A DNA stretch of 64,000 nucleotides from Paraburkholderia sp. Ac-20340 (lineage in GTDB: Bacteria > Pseudomonadota > Gammaproteobacteria > Burkholderiales > Burkholderiaceae). Both the position numbers and the translations under genes were made by a program. The notes beneath the pieces were generated by a model. It was not told where the DNA came from, did no database searches, and saw only the letters and a program-made list of their open reading frames with translations. Every line of letters starts with the position of its first letter. Within the stretch, counting starts at the first letter, position 1. The stretch covers positions 1-64,000 of the forward strand of contig NZ_JAAGPR010000038.1 in the NCBI RefSeq assembly GCF_017104965.1. Reading direction: 5' to 3'. Below, in pieces: positions 26,592-36,037 of the stretch.

Positions 26592-27494
26592 ATGGAACTG
26601 AAACATCTGCGCGCCTTTGTAGCGCTTGCCGAAGAACTGCATTTCGGCCGCGCGGCCGAGCGTCTTTGCATCGTGCAGCCCGCCTTGAGCATGCAGATCA
26701 AGGCGCTGGAAGAAGAGCTCGAGGTGCGCCTGTTCGACCGCGATCGTCATCGCGTGACGCTCACTGAAACCGGCGCGGCCTTCCTGCCCGAAGCGCGCGC
26801 GACGCTCCATCAGGCGGCACGCGCGGAGCAAACGGCGCGGCTTTCCGCGCGCGGCGAAATCGGCACGCTGCGGGTGGCGTTCGTCTCTTCGGTGCTGCCG
26901 CGTCTGCTGCCCGCGCTGATGCGGCGCATGCACGAGCGTTACCCGATGATCACGCTCGAACTCAAGGATATGCCCACGCCCGTGCAGATCGCGGCGCTGC
27001 ACGACGGCAAGCTCGACTTCGGCTTGATCCGCCTGCCGGTAAGCGGCGCGGGCGTGGAGATTCGCCTGGTCATGGAAGAGTCGTTCGTGGTGGCCGTGCC
27101 CGAGGATCACGAACTCGCCCGCAAGACGCAGATTCGGCCCGCCGATCTGCGCGGGCGCGCCGCCTTCGTGCTCGCGCGCCGCTACGCGCCGGGGCTTTAC
27201 GACGAAATGCTGGTGGCGTTTCGCCAGCAGCGCGTGTCGCTGGAGATTGCGGCGGAACTCGGCGAATACACCACCATGCTCGCGCTGATTTCAGCGGGGC
27301 TGGGGATCGGCGTGATTCCTCAGCATGCGGCCATGGCGCTGCCGCCGAAGGTAATCGCGCGGCCGCTGGATCTGCGCGATCATCGCACCGGTATTGGCCT
27401 TGCGTGGCGCGATCTGGACACGCCCGCCAAGCGCATTTTGATGGAGGTCATGGAGGAATGTGCGCGGGAGGCACGCGAAACGGTCACGCCGTAG
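26592..27494 (+). CDS. LysR-family transcriptional regulator
   Basis: 300 aa. MELKHLRAFVALAEELHFGRAAERL opens the winged helix, and PALSMQIKALEEELEVRLFDR completes it. The rest is a LysR effector domain with the usual GTLRVAFVSS and DGKLDFGLIR strands. The start sits close after the operator. Likely control of the divergent SDR at 25642-26418 and of itself. The LHFGRAAERLCIVQPALS wording places it with the CatR/BenM-like branch that answers to aromatic or acid metabolites. Confidence 0.88.
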   Translation: MELKHLRAFVALAEELHFGRAAERLCIVQPALSMQIKALEEELEVRLFDRDRHRVTLTETGAAFLPEARATLHQAARAEQTARLSARGEIGTLRVAFVSSVLPRLLPALMRRMHERYPMITLELKDMPTPVQIAALHDGKLDFGLIRLPVSGAGVEIRLVMEESFVVAVPEDHELARKTQIRPADLRGRAAFVLARRYAPGLYDEMLVAFRQQRVSLEIAAELGEYTTMLALISAGLGIGVIPQHAAMALPPKVIARPLDLRDHRTGIGLAWRDLDTPAKRILMEVMEECAREARETVTP

Positions 27495-27547
27495 CGCGTG
27501 GCGTAAGATGACCGGCCGTGGTCATTCGCGCCACGTTATCACGCTCA

Positions 27548-28192
27548 ATGGAGACCGTTTTGTCCCAGCCGAAACTCGAACTCTACGCCGACGCGCAATA
27601 CGCCAGCCCCTATGCGATGTCGGTATTCGTGGCGCTGCATGAGAAGTCGCTGCCCTTTACGCTGCATACCGTCGATCTCGGCAAGGCGGCGAATCGCGCG
27701 CCCGGTTTCGCTGCAACCTCGCTCACGCAGCGCGTGCCCACGCTGATTCACGACGGCTTCGCGCTTTCGGAATCATCCGCAATCACCGAGTATCTGGACG
27801 AGGTCTTTCCCGAACCCGCGATCTATCCCGAAGACCGCCGCGACCGCGCGCGCTCGCGTCAGGTGCAGGCCTGGCTGCGCAGCGATCTGATGCCGATCCG
27901 CTCGGAGCGCTCGACCGAAGTGGTGTTTTACCGGCCGGTCGAAGCCCCGCTTTCCCCCGCCGCGCAGGATGCCGCGCGCAAACTCTTTGCGGCCAGCGAA
28001 GCACTGCTTTCGCACGGCCAGCCGAACCTGTTCGGCGAATGGTGCATCGCCGATGTCGATCTCGCGCTGATGCTCAATCGGCTCGTGCTGAACGGCGATG
28101 CCGTGCCAGAAAAGCTCGCCGATTACGCGCGCCACCAATGGCAGCGTCCCACCGTGCAACGCTGGCTGGCGCTGGAGCGTCCGCCGCTCTGA
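27548..28192 (+). CDS. Glutathione S-transferase, YfcF-like
   Basis: 214 aa. The thioredoxin-like N-domain begins LELYADAQYASPYAMSVFVALHEKSLPF, with LTQRVPTLIHDGFALSESSAITEYLDEVF carrying the cis-Pro and the glutathione-contact ESSAI near residue 79. The all-helical C-domain follows. This matches YfcF-type transferases, which often show glutathione-dependent peroxidase activity. It follows the LysR gene by 53 bp on the same strand. The start METVLSQ at 27548 is chosen over an earlier in-frame ATG at 27518. Confidence 0.82.
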   Translation: METVLSQPKLELYADAQYASPYAMSVFVALHEKSLPFTLHTVDLGKAANRAPGFAATSLTQRVPTLIHDGFALSESSAITEYLDEVFPEPAIYPEDRRDRARSRQVQAWLRSDLMPIRSERSTEVVFYRPVEAPLSPAAQDAARKLFAASEALLSHGQPNLFGEWCIADVDLALMLNRLVLNGDAVPEKLADYARHQWQRPTVQRWLALERPPL

Positions 28193-28218
28193 TTACCTTG
28201 CGCTAGCGCGTTGAAGCG

Positions 28219-29835
28219 TCAAACGAACGCCACCTGCTGCGCTTCAACCCACGCCCCCTCGCCCGCCCGCGTTTCGCGCGCTTTCGCCGAAGCGCTTTCC
28301 GGGCGCAAGCGGAACGTTGCCACCGCTTCGGCCATCTGGCTCGCCTGCTGTTCGAGCGAGCCCGCGGCCGCAGCGGCCTCTTCCACTAGCGCCGCATTCT
28401 GCTGCGTGACCTGATCCATCTGCGTCACGGCCTGTTCGACCTGCTCGATACCGGCGCTCTGCTCGACCGTGGCCGATGCGATTTCCTTCATCAAGCCCGA
28501 AACCTTTTCGATCGACTCGACGATTTCGGCCATCGTCTCGCCCGCTTCGGTGACGCGTGCGCGACCGCCGCGCACATCCTTCACCGAAGCGTCGATCAAC
28601 GACTTGATCTCGCGCGCCGCCGCCGCGCTGCGTTGCGCAAGCATGCGCACTTCGCCCGCCACCACCGCGAAGCCGCGCCCCTGCTCGCCCGCGCGCGCGG
28701 CCTCGACCGACGCGTTGAGCGCGAGAATATTGGTCTGAAACGCAATGCCGTCGATGATGCCGGTGATATCGGCGATCTTGCCCGAGCTGCGCGTGATCGC
28801 CTCCATCGTTTCCACCGCTTCCTCAACCACGCGTCCGCCGCGCTGCGCGACGTCGGCGGCGCCTGCGGCCAGCGCGCTCGCCTGGTTGGCGTGATCGGCG
28901 TTCTGGCGCACCGTGGCCGTCAGCTGCTCGGTGCTCGCCGCCGTCTGTTCGAGCGAGGCCGATTGCTGCTCGGTGCGGCTCGACAGATCGAGATTGCCCG
29001 CGGCGATTTCGCGCGCGCCAGTGTTGATCGCGTCGCAGCACGCGCGCACGTTGCGCACGGTCAGCGAAAGGCCGTCCTGCATGCGGCGCATGGCGTCGAG
29101 CAACTGGCCGATTTCATTGCGCCCGCCAGGCGCGATGGCCACCGCAAGATCGTTGGCGGCGATCTGGTTGAGCGCATCGACGGCCACCGCAAGCGGCGCG
29201 GTCACGAGACGGCGCAGCGCCAGATGCGTGACGACGACGAGCGCGAGTGCGCCCGCAAGGCCGATCGCCACCATCGCCATGACCCAGTCGTGTTCGCGCG
29301 CGCCTTGCGCAAGCGTCGCGCGAACCGTTGCGTCCGCATCGGTATGGAAAGCGACGATCTCGGCGTTGAGTTGGGCGGCCGTGTGTGCGATGTCGCCGCC
29401 AGCGAGCGTGGCGTAGGCCGATGTATCGCCGTGTGCGAGCGCGTCGGCGGCGTTGCCTTGCAGGGCCGCGAGTGTTGTCTGCGTGCCGGTCAAGGCCGTC
29501 GCCGTGCGCGCGTTCGCGCCCGAGCGCAATGCGTCGCCTTGATGCGATGCCTGGGCGATGAGACTGCGCGCTTCGGCGAGCGCACCGTCGCGCGCAGAAG
29601 TATCGTTCTGCTCTTTCAGCGCCGCGTAGCCGCGCGCGAGCGCCGCCTGCGCCTGCGCGGCGTCGCGGCCCAATGCGTCGGCGAGCGCGGATGCACGTGC
29701 CGCTTCATGCACGCGGCGCGCAGCGTCGTCGGCGCGGCCGATCATCAGCACGCCCACCGCGGCGCCTACGACGAGCATTGCCGCGAAGGTGCAGAGCACC
29801 GCGAGCAGACCGCTTCGAATCGTCAGATTGCGCAT
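28219..29835 (-). CDS. Methyl-accepting chemotaxis protein
   Basis: 538 aa. Helix one (residues about 10-32), a four-helix-type periplasmic sensor, helix two near 188-210, a HAMP segment and the signalling domain. The hairpin tip reads EQGRGFAVVAGEVRMLAQRSAAAAREIK near residue 405. Methylation-helix patterns such as SSRTEQQSASLEQTAASTEQLTATVRQNA flank it. It senses an unknown ligand and controls CheA. The end EGAWVEAQQVAFV lacks the NWETF-type CheR/CheB tether. A 102-aa gene lies 13 bp upstream in the same direction. Confidence 0.9.
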   Translation of the reverse strand: MRNLTIRSGLLAVLCTFAAMLVVGAAVGVLMIGRADDAARRVHEAARASALADALGRDAAQAQAALARGYAALKEQNDTSARDGALAEARSLIAQASHQGDALRSGANARTATALTGTQTTLAALQGNAADALAHGDTSAYATLAGGDIAHTAAQLNAEIVAFHTDADATVRATLAQGAREHDWVMAMVAIGLAGALALVVVTHLALRRLVTAPLAVAVDALNQIAANDLAVAIAPGGRNEIGQLLDAMRRMQDGLSLTVRNVRACCDAINTGAREIAAGNLDLSSRTEQQSASLEQTAASTEQLTATVRQNADHANQASALAAGAADVAQRGGRVVEEAVETMEAITRSSGKIADITGIIDGIAFQTNILALNASVEAARAGEQGRGFAVVAGEVRMLAQRSAAAAREIKSLIDASVKDVRGGRARVTEAGETMAEIVESIEKVSGLMKEIASATVEQSAGIEQVEQAVTQMDQVTQQNAALVEEAAAAAGSLEQQASQMAEAVATFRLRPESASAKARETRAGEGAWVEAQQVAFV

Positions 29836-29848
29836 GACGTCTCCCGTT

Positions 29849-30157
29849 TCAGCGTGGCGCAGCAGCGTTGCTGCCCAGCCGGTTCAACAGCACATTGCTT
29901 TGTTCGAGCAGCGTCGCGCGATAGTCGCCGGGCAGCACGTTCTTGTCGGTATCGTCGGCTACCGCGAGCGCGTCGCCGATCAGCGCGCGAAACGCCTCGA
30001 CCGTACGCTCGATTTGCGGCGCCGAAAGTTGCGGCAGCACCGCTTCGGCAAACTTGCTCATCACGACCACGCTCGCGCCGAAACGCGAAATGGCCTTGCC
30101 ATGCGAGCTGACGAGCGCCGTCATCGAGCGCAGCAGCATCTCATCGTGAGTGGTCAC
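29849..30157 (-). CDS. Small hypothetical protein upstream of the chemoreceptor
   Basis: 102 aa, no signal peptide or membrane segment. It is mostly helical by appearance (MTTHDEMLLRSMTALVSSHG ... QIERTVEAFRALIGDALAV). I do not recognise a family. It is 13 bp from the chemoreceptor start and 36 bp from the CBS/GGDEF/EAL gene stop, so it may be co-transcribed with both. The reading frame follows the codon bias of its neighbours, which supports it being real. Confidence 0.6.
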   Translation of the reverse strand: MTTHDEMLLRSMTALVSSHGKAISRFGASVVVMSKFAEAVLPQLSAPQIERTVEAFRALIGDALAVADDTDKNVLPGDYRATLLEQSNVLLNRLGSNAAAPR

Positions 30158-30193
30158 GTCTTCACTCTCCAGATCAACAGGATTACGAACTAC

Positions 30194-32749
30194 TTATATT
30201 TGAACCGTATCGCGTGCAGCGTCGAAAACAGGCATGACACGCGGCATGCTTGCTGCGGGTGCGGGACGCGCGAGCAAGAATCCCTGCGCGCGATTGCAGC
30301 CGATATCGCGCAGAAACTGGAATTGCTGCGGCGTTTCCACGCCTTCCGCCACCACGGAAACTTCCAGCGACTTTGCCATCGCCACGATGGCGCGCACGAT
30401 GGAACCATCGCCGCTCGCAGAGTCCCCGATCTGCGCGAGAAACGAGCGATCGACCTTGAGCGTATCCACCGGCAATTTCTGCAGATAGCGGAACGACGAA
30501 TAGCCCGTGCCGAAATCGTCGATGGCCAGGCTGATGCCACGCGCCGCCAGTTCCTGCAACAGCGCCTCGATGCCGCCGTTCGCCGATGTCATCGCCATGC
30601 TCTCGACCAGTTCGAGTTGCAACCGGTTTGCGGGCAAACCGGTTTCGGCGAGGATATTGGCGAGTTGCGTGAGGAAACCGTCATGCAGACACTGGCGCGC
30701 AGAGAGATTCACGCAGATGCGGCCAAAGTCGAAACCTTCGTCGAGCCACGCGCGCGCCTGGCGGCACGCCTCGCGCAACACCCACGCGCCTATCGGCACG
30801 ATCAGCGCGGACTCTTCCGCGATCGGAATGAATTGATCGGGCGGCACGAGCCCGCGCTGCGGATGCTGCCAGCGCACCAGCGCTTCCACATTCGAAAATC
30901 GCCCGCTTTCGACGTCGAATTCAGGCTGATAGTGCAGCAGCAATTCATTCGCGTGGATCGCGCGGTGCAATTCGGTTTCGAGTTGAATGCGCTCCATGGC
31001 GCACGACGTCATGGGCGCGGCGAAGAACTGGAAGTTGTTCTTGCCCGCGTCCTTGGCTTCGTACATCGCGCGATCGGCTTGCATCAGCAGTTGCTTCGCG
31101 CTTTGCGCGTCGTCCGGAAACATGCTGATGCCGATGCTCGGCGTGACGAAAAGTGTCTGCTCTCCTGCACGGATGGGCGCGGCCACGGTCGTGAGCAGCG
31201 TCTCCGCAATGCGGCCGACATGGCGAATATCGTCGATATCTTCGATCAGCAGCGTGAATTCGTCGCCACCCAGCCGCGCGACCGTATCGGTTTCGCGCAC
31301 CGAATCGCGCAGACGCCGCGCGATCACCGTGAGCGCTTCGTCGCCCACGCCGTGACCCATGGTGTCGTTGATGAGCTTGAAGCGGTCGAGGTCGAGAAAC
31401 ATGACCGCCACGCGCTTGCCCGAGCGGCGGGCGCGAGCGAGCGACAAAGCGATGCGCTCGGTAAACAAGGTGCGATTCGCCAGACCCGTGAGCGCATCGT
31501 GGGTGGCGAGATAACTGAGGCGCTCCTCAGTTTCGCGGCGCTGCGTGATATCCGCGAAGATCGCCGCGTAATGGGTGCAGCGGCCGTGCGCATCGCGGAT
31601 GCTGGAAATCGTGAGGTATTCGAGGAAGATCGTGCCGTCCTTGCGGCGATTCCAGATCTCGCCTTTCCAGTGACCGGTGGTTTCGATGCTTTGCCAGAGC
31701 GTCGCGTAGAACGCCGGCCCCTGGCGCCCCGAAGCCAGCAAACGCGCGTTGCGGCCGATCGCCTCGCGTTCCGTGTAGCCGGTCAGGCGCGTGAAGGCCG
31801 GATTGATGCGCTCGATGGTGCCGGAAAGGTCGGTGATCATCACGCCGTCGAGCGTCGATTGCACGACCTGATCGGCCAGACGCAGACTCGCGCGCGAGGC
31901 GAGCAGCGCGTCATCGCGCTCGCGCAGCGCGTCCTGCAGTTCGCGCACATATTCGTGTTCGAGGTCGCGCAGGATATCGGCGAGACCGAGCAGGCCGATC
32001 AGTTCGCCCGCGTCGTCCAGCACGCCCACGTGACGCATGCGATGTTCGAGCAGGTATTGCCGCGCCGAATAGAGGCTGCGCGAATGCGTGAGCGAGCGCA
32101 GCGGGCGGCTGGCGTAATGGCCCACTTCGGGGCCGGTTTCCGCATGCTCGTCGGGCTGTTCGAGCGCGCCTTGCGCCACTGCTTGCACCACGTCGCGCTC
32201 GGTGAGAATGCCGAGGCCGCCATCCGCGTCGCGCACGACGATCGCGCTCAGGCGGCGCTCGCGCATCTGCGCCATGGCTTCGGCAAACGGCGTGTGCGCG
32301 TCGATGCAGTGCGGGCGCGGCGGCTTCGCGCAGGCCAGCGTGCGCAGACGCAGGAAGCACTCGGGCCCCTGACTCATGACGAGATCGGTCTGCGTGACGA
32401 GGCCGAGCGGATTGCCCGCCTCATCGACCGCCAGGCAATGGCGGATGCCTTCGCGCGCGAACAATGCGGCGGCTTCGCGCGCGCTGGTCTGGGCCGGCAG
32501 CGAACGCACCGGCTGACTCATGGCGGTGGAGATCGGCAAGGTGGCGGCTGCGGTCTGGCTGCCTAGCGCCAGCGCGTCGCGTTCGGTCCAGATGCCGACG
32601 GCGCGCTGCGCCTCGGTGACGACGATCGCGCTGCAGCGCTGCGCGGCCATCAGGCGCGCGGCTTCGCGGATCGTTACGTCGGGTCCGCAGGCGAGCAGCG
32701 GCCCGGTTAGAAGGCGCCCGATTTCGACGTCCAGCGTGTGGTGTTGCAT
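30194..32749 (-). CDS. CBS-PAS-GGDEF-EAL bifunctional cyclic-di-GMP protein
   Basis: 851 aa. Residues 1-270 hold four CBS motifs in two pairs. A PAS sensor covers about 290-400 (INPAFTRLTGYTEREAIGRN). GGDEF follows near 430-585 with an intact RLGGDEFTLL active site. The EAL domain runs to the end with NVEALVRWQHP and IDDFGTGYSS, so both synthase and phosphodiesterase sites look complete. There is no transmembrane segment; it should be cytosolic. CBS pairs often bind adenosyl nucleotides, suggesting energy-state input to c-di-GMP turnover. Confidence 0.9.
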   Translation of the reverse strand: MQHHTLDVEIGRLLTGPLLACGPDVTIREAARLMAAQRCSAIVVTEAQRAVGIWTERDALALGSQTAAATLPISTAMSQPVRSLPAQTSAREAAALFAREGIRHCLAVDEAGNPLGLVTQTDLVMSQGPECFLRLRTLACAKPPRPHCIDAHTPFAEAMAQMRERRLSAIVVRDADGGLGILTERDVVQAVAQGALEQPDEHAETGPEVGHYASRPLRSLTHSRSLYSARQYLLEHRMRHVGVLDDAGELIGLLGLADILRDLEHEYVRELQDALRERDDALLASRASLRLADQVVQSTLDGVMITDLSGTIERINPAFTRLTGYTEREAIGRNARLLASGRQGPAFYATLWQSIETTGHWKGEIWNRRKDGTIFLEYLTISSIRDAHGRCTHYAAIFADITQRRETEERLSYLATHDALTGLANRTLFTERIALSLARARRSGKRVAVMFLDLDRFKLINDTMGHGVGDEALTVIARRLRDSVRETDTVARLGGDEFTLLIEDIDDIRHVGRIAETLLTTVAAPIRAGEQTLFVTPSIGISMFPDDAQSAKQLLMQADRAMYEAKDAGKNNFQFFAAPMTSCAMERIQLETELHRAIHANELLLHYQPEFDVESGRFSNVEALVRWQHPQRGLVPPDQFIPIAEESALIVPIGAWVLREACRQARAWLDEGFDFGRICVNLSARQCLHDGFLTQLANILAETGLPANRLQLELVESMAMTSANGGIEALLQELAARGISLAIDDFGTGYSSFRYLQKLPVDTLKVDRSFLAQIGDSASGDGSIVRAIVAMAKSLEVSVVAEGVETPQQFQFLRDIGCNRAQGFLLARPAPAASMPRVMPVFDAARDTVQI

Positions 32750-32866
32750 GTCGCGCCCCGTACCGCATGTGTTTGTCTTTTTGAGATGCGATGAACTTAG
32801 CAGGCGAGGGGCAGTGATTGGATGATCTAGATCAAAGTTCTTAGGATTGAGGGAGCGAAATTGAAA

Positions 32867-32905
32867 GGCCGGACCGGAAGGCGCTTGGGCGCTTCGGGTC
32901 CGGCC
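32867..32905 (-). terminator. Terminator of the glycine-rich gene
   Basis: A long GC-rich hairpin (GGCCGGACC paired with GGTCCGGCC, extended inside by GAAG/CTTC-type pairs) is followed on the minus strand by TTTCAATTT. It lies 40 bp after the stop of the glycine-rich protein. Confidence 0.7.
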
Positions 32906-32945
32906 GGGGTGCTTCGGGGTGCTCGTGCGCTAACGCGTCAGGGCG

Positions 32946-34649
32946 TCAGTGCTTGTGCGAGCCCGGTGTTTGCGTGGACGTGCCGCCGCCCAGCCCGCCG
33001 GTAAGACCGCCGAGCAGGTTCGTCACTGGCGAGAGCAACGAAGTGGCGCCGCTGGTTCCGCCGCTGCTGCTACCACCGCTGCCATTTCCACCGCTGCTGG
33101 TTCCGCCCGTCGCGCCGCCGAGTGCGCCGGTCAGCGTGCTGACGATGTTCGTCAACGGCGCCGCCGGGTTCGAGGACGAAGGCGTCGACGACGAACCACC
33201 GCTCTTGCCGCCTTGCGCGCCGCCGCCGCTCGATACGCCGCCCAAGGCGCCGGTCAAGGCGCCGGTCAACGTGCCGACGATGTTCGTCAACGGCGCTGCC
33301 GGGTTGGACGCAGAGCCACCACTCGACGAGCCGCCGCCGCTCACCGGCACCACCGACACGCCGCCAAGCAAGGCCGTGACCGGCGCAAGCAGGCCGCCCG
33401 AGCTATGGCCGGTCGATCCGCTGGAACCCGTCGAGCCCGATCCCGCCGATGTGCCATTGGCGACGCCATTGCCATTGCCGCTGCCGCTGTTGTTGCCGAG
33501 CGTGATCGGCACAATCGGTACGCTCACGGCGCCGACGTTGACGATGAGGTTCGCGATCGGGCTCAGCAGGCCGCTGCTGCTCTGATTGCCATTGCCGGAG
33601 CCACCGACGCCCGTGGTGTTGCCGGGCGTGCCGGAGTTGCCGCCTGTGTGGCCGCCAGTGCCGCCTGAGCCTCCCATACCGCCGGAGCCGCCAGTGCCGC
33701 CATTTCCGCCCGAACCACCGTGGCCGCCGTTGCCTGAACCGCCTGAGCCTCCTGAGCCTCCGCTTCCGCCAGAACCACCGTGGCCGCCGTCACCGGAACC
33801 ACCGCCGCCCCAACCGCCGTGACCACCGTCGCCAGAACCACCGCTACCGCCGGATCCGCCACTACCTCCGGAACCGCCACTGCCGCCCGAGCCGCCGCTA
33901 CCTCCCGAACCGCCATGACCGCCGTCGCCGGAGCCACCGCTACCGTTGGATCCGCCACTGCCGCCCGAGCCACCGCTACCTCCCGAACCACCGCTGCCAC
34001 CTGAACTGCCACCACCCGATCCGCCGTGGCCGCCGTCGCCGGAACCACCGCTACCGCCGGAGCCACCGCTACCACCCGAGCCGCCATGACCGCCGTCGCC
34101 GGATCCACCGCTACCGCCGGATCCGCCACTACCTCCGGAACCGCCGCTACCGCCCGAACCGCCGCTGCCCCCCGATCCGCCATGGCCGCCGTCGCCGGAG
34201 CTTCCTCCGCCCCAACCACCATGACCGCCATCTCCAGAACCACCACTACCGCCCGAACCGCCGCTACCGCCCGATCCACCACTGCCACCCGATCCACCGC
34301 CTCCTGAGCCATCCCCCCAACCGCCGTGACCGCTGTCGCCCGATCCGCCATCGCCACCACCGCCATACCCCCCATCCCCAGAGCCGCCGGACCCCGATCC
34401 ACCCGAGCCCGAGCCCGAACCCGAACTCGCCCCCGAACCGCCCGAAAATCCCCATCCGTTACCCGGAAGCGAGCCTTCCGCCCACGCGTAGCCCGGCCCG
34501 GACCCGCCTGCGATCGGCCAGCCGCCGCTTTGAATCGTCGATGTGGTCGGCGTCGTGGACGTGGTGTCGCCTGCCTGCGCAGTGGACGCAAGCGACCACC
34601 AAAGAAGTGCGCTCGCCGATGCAACAAGAGTGTGTTTGAAGGGAGCCAT
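32946..34649 (-). CDS. Secreted, extremely Gly/Ser-rich repeat protein
   Basis: 567 aa. A signal peptide ends at ...STAQAGD. From about residue 70 to 340 the protein is almost entirely GGSGGSGGS with periodic GDGGHGGWGG, and the DNA is a tandem 9-12 bp repeat. The C-terminal half contains five related hydrophobic modules, of the kind LLSPIANLI, LLAPVTALLGG and two copies of NPAAPLTNIV(G/S)TLTGAL, then LLSPVTNLLGG. Such proteins occur in Burkholderia relatives, but I know no proven function; a surface or matrix role is a guess. Length varies easily by repeat slippage. Confidence 0.75.
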   Translation of the reverse strand: MAPFKHTLVASASALLWWSLASTAQAGDTTSTTPTTSTIQSGGWPIAGGSGPGYAWAEGSLPGNGWGFSGGSGASSGSGSGSGGSGSGGSGDGGYGGGGDGGSGDSGHGGWGDGSGGGGSGGSGGSGGSGGSGGSGGSGDGGHGGWGGGSSGDGGHGGSGGSGGSGGSGGSGGSGGSGGSGGSGDGGHGGSGGSGGSGGSGGSGDGGHGGSGGGSSGGSGGSGGSGGSGGSGGSNGSGGSGDGGHGGSGGSGGSGGSGGSGGSGGSGGSGGSGDGGHGGWGGGGSGDGGHGGSGGSGGSGGSGGSGNGGHGGSGGNGGTGGSGGMGGSGGTGGHTGGNSGTPGNTTGVGGSGNGNQSSSGLLSPIANLIVNVGAVSVPIVPITLGNNSGSGNGNGVANGTSAGSGSTGSSGSTGHSSGGLLAPVTALLGGVSVVPVSGGGSSSGGSASNPAAPLTNIVGTLTGALTGALGGVSSGGGAQGGKSGGSSSTPSSSNPAAPLTNIVSTLTGALGGATGGTSSGGNGSGGSSSGGTSGATSLLSPVTNLLGGLTGGLGGGTSTQTPGSHKH

Positions 34650-34861
34650 GATTAGTCCTTTCGCGATGAAATCGCGACCTGATTGGTCAAAGGTGTAATC
34701 AGTGCCCCCGGGAAACCGCTGATCGTTCTTGCTCTATACGGTTACTGGATACCCGACATCGCGTGGTCGCGCGTCGCCTTGATTTGTGTGCCGGGCCGAA
34801 CGCTGTAGCGCCGTGCTCGTATATGGCTGGATCGGGCGCTCGATAATCGCAAGTTCCAGGC

Positions 34862-34897
34862 CAATAAAAAAGCGCAAATCGAATTTCGATTCGCGCC
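34862..34897 (-). terminator. Intrinsic terminator, probably of the left array transcript
   Basis: On minus, GCGC-g-AATCGAA-A-TTCGATT-t-GCGC is followed by TTTTTTATT. The only minus-strand transcription unit to its right is the CRISPR array at 35158-35907, so it probably ends the pre-crRNA. Confidence 0.65.
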
Positions 34898-35103
34898 TTT
34901 AAAGACAGTAGAAAGAAGTGAAAGAAAGCGCTCAATGTCTTGATGGCATTGGCGCTTTAAATCGTTTGCAAATGACTATTCCAATGAATCGACAATGCGT
35001 GTTACGCCACAGACGTAACGTTTTTAATGCCGATCGAACGTAACCTCTCGATTGGGGGTTGTGTGCCTGAGTGAGGCAGGATTAGGTCTGAGGAATAGTT
35101 GAG

Positions 35104-35128
35104 TTTCAGCCTATGCTGGCTCGAAAAC
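35104..35128 (-). repeat. Decayed repeat beyond the left array end
   Basis: TTTCAGCCTATGCTGGCTCG resembles the plus-strand form of the array repeat with deletions and lies one repeat-spacer unit away from the last recognisable repeat. It may be a relic. Confidence 0.3.
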
Positions 35129-35157
35129 GCGCGGTGTCAGCGGACATCCAGTGACTC

Positions 35158-35907
35158 TTTCTCAGCTGCCTACGTGGCAGCGAACGCTGAGTTTGGCTAT
35201 GACCCATCCACTGTGCAGTTTCTCAGCTGCCTACGCGGCAGCGAACCGCTCGCCTCTTGCCCTGCGCTTCCCGCGACGTTTCTCAGCTGCCTACGCGGCA
35301 GCGAACCGACCAGTTCTTCGCCTTTCTGAACCTTCGACGTTTCTCAGCTGCCTACGCGGCAGCGAACGGGTCCGCTTCCACGTCGGCCGACTTCGACATT
35401 TTCTCAGCTGCCTACGCGGCAGCGAACAATATGCCGGGTATCTGCTGCGCTTCCATATCTTTCTCAGCTGCCTACGCGGCAGCGAACCGACCGGCGCCAA
35501 GCTGTTCAACGCAGGTATGTTTCTCAGCTGCCTACGCGGCAGCGAACGCGTGCTCGGTGCGTTCGGCGCGGTGCTGGCCTTTCTCAGCTGCCTACGCGGC
35601 AGCGAACGGCGCCAAGGCCGACGCGAAGGCCGGTGCGAATTTCTCAGCTGCCTACGCGGCAGCGAACAAGGCGAAGGCAGCGCGTACCGCTGAGTCGCTT
35701 TTCTCAGCTGCCTACGCGGCAGCGAACGTCTTCAGTTGCGCGAAGCGCTCGCGCTCTTTTTTCTCAGCTGCCTACGCGGCAGCGAACAAGGGGAATTCAT
35801 CCGACTGGTCGCCGGTTATTTTCTCAGCTGCCTACGCGGCAGCGAACCACATCACCCAGGCGCGCGCCTACCTCAACCATTTCTCAGCTGCCTACGCGGC
35901 AGCGAAC
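35158..35907 (-). CRISPR. Type I-F CRISPR array 1: 13 repeats, 12 spacers
   Basis: Repeats of 28 bp start at 35158, 35219, 35279, 35340, 35400, 35460, 35520, 35580, 35640, 35700, 35760, 35820 and 35880. Spacers are 32 or 33 bp. Read on the minus strand, the repeat begins GTTCGCTGCCGCGTAGG and ends CAGCTGAGAAA; the hairpin stem CTGCC/GGCAG is fully paired. The repeat at 35158 has one change (ACGTGG) and lies at the end far from the leader, as expected for the oldest unit. Transcription runs leftward from the leader next to cas6f. Confidence 0.97.
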
Positions 35908-36037
35908 TAGCCCAAAAAGCCCACAAACCCATGATTTAAAACGAAAACCTGCACTTCCACCACAAACCACCCAAATTCCCCAACGCCCCCTAACCCCTTG
36001 ATTCTTATAGCCCCTCAAAACACGCCCAGAAAAAAGG
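35908..36037 (-). promoter_or_regulatory. Leader of CRISPR array 1
   Basis: Between cas6f and the array. Read on minus it contains CCTTTTTTCTGGGCG, then GAATCAAGGGGTTAGG, then GGGGAATTTGGGTGG, all of which have counterparts in the leader of array 2 in the same order. G-rich on minus. No clear sigma-70 promoter could be picked by eye. Confidence 0.75.
35991..36003 (-). promoter_or_regulatory. IHF-binding consensus in leader 1
   Basis: On minus AATCAA-GGGG-TTA fits WATCAANNNNTTR exactly. It is 83 bp from the first repeat. IHF bending of the leader is known to guide Cas1-Cas2/3 integration in type I-F. Confidence 0.7.

Larger units (their letters stand above)
34650..35157. other. Region between glycine-rich gene and left CRISPR array
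   Basis: No gene is supported in these 508 bases. A minus-strand terminator is at 34862-34897, an imperfect hairpin AAAGCGC...GCGCTTT at 34925-34958 and a decayed repeat at 35104-35128. The sequence is AT-richer than the flanks. A 78-codon minus frame here lacks any family resemblance. Confidence 0.6.

Noticed and set aside
29789..32566. A 925-codon plus-strand frame opposite the GGDEF/EAL gene
   Set aside because: Shadow of a real minus-strand gene with intact domains.
33563..34627. Long alternative frames in the glycine-rich gene (proline/glutamate- or alanine/valine-rich)
   Set aside because: They arise from the tandem repeat DNA; only the minus frame with a signal peptide is plausible.
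35151..36001. Open frames through array 1 with repeated QLPTRQRT- or FLSCLRGSE-type units
   Set aside because: They are the CRISPR repeat read as codons; the 60-bp period keeps frames open. Not genes.
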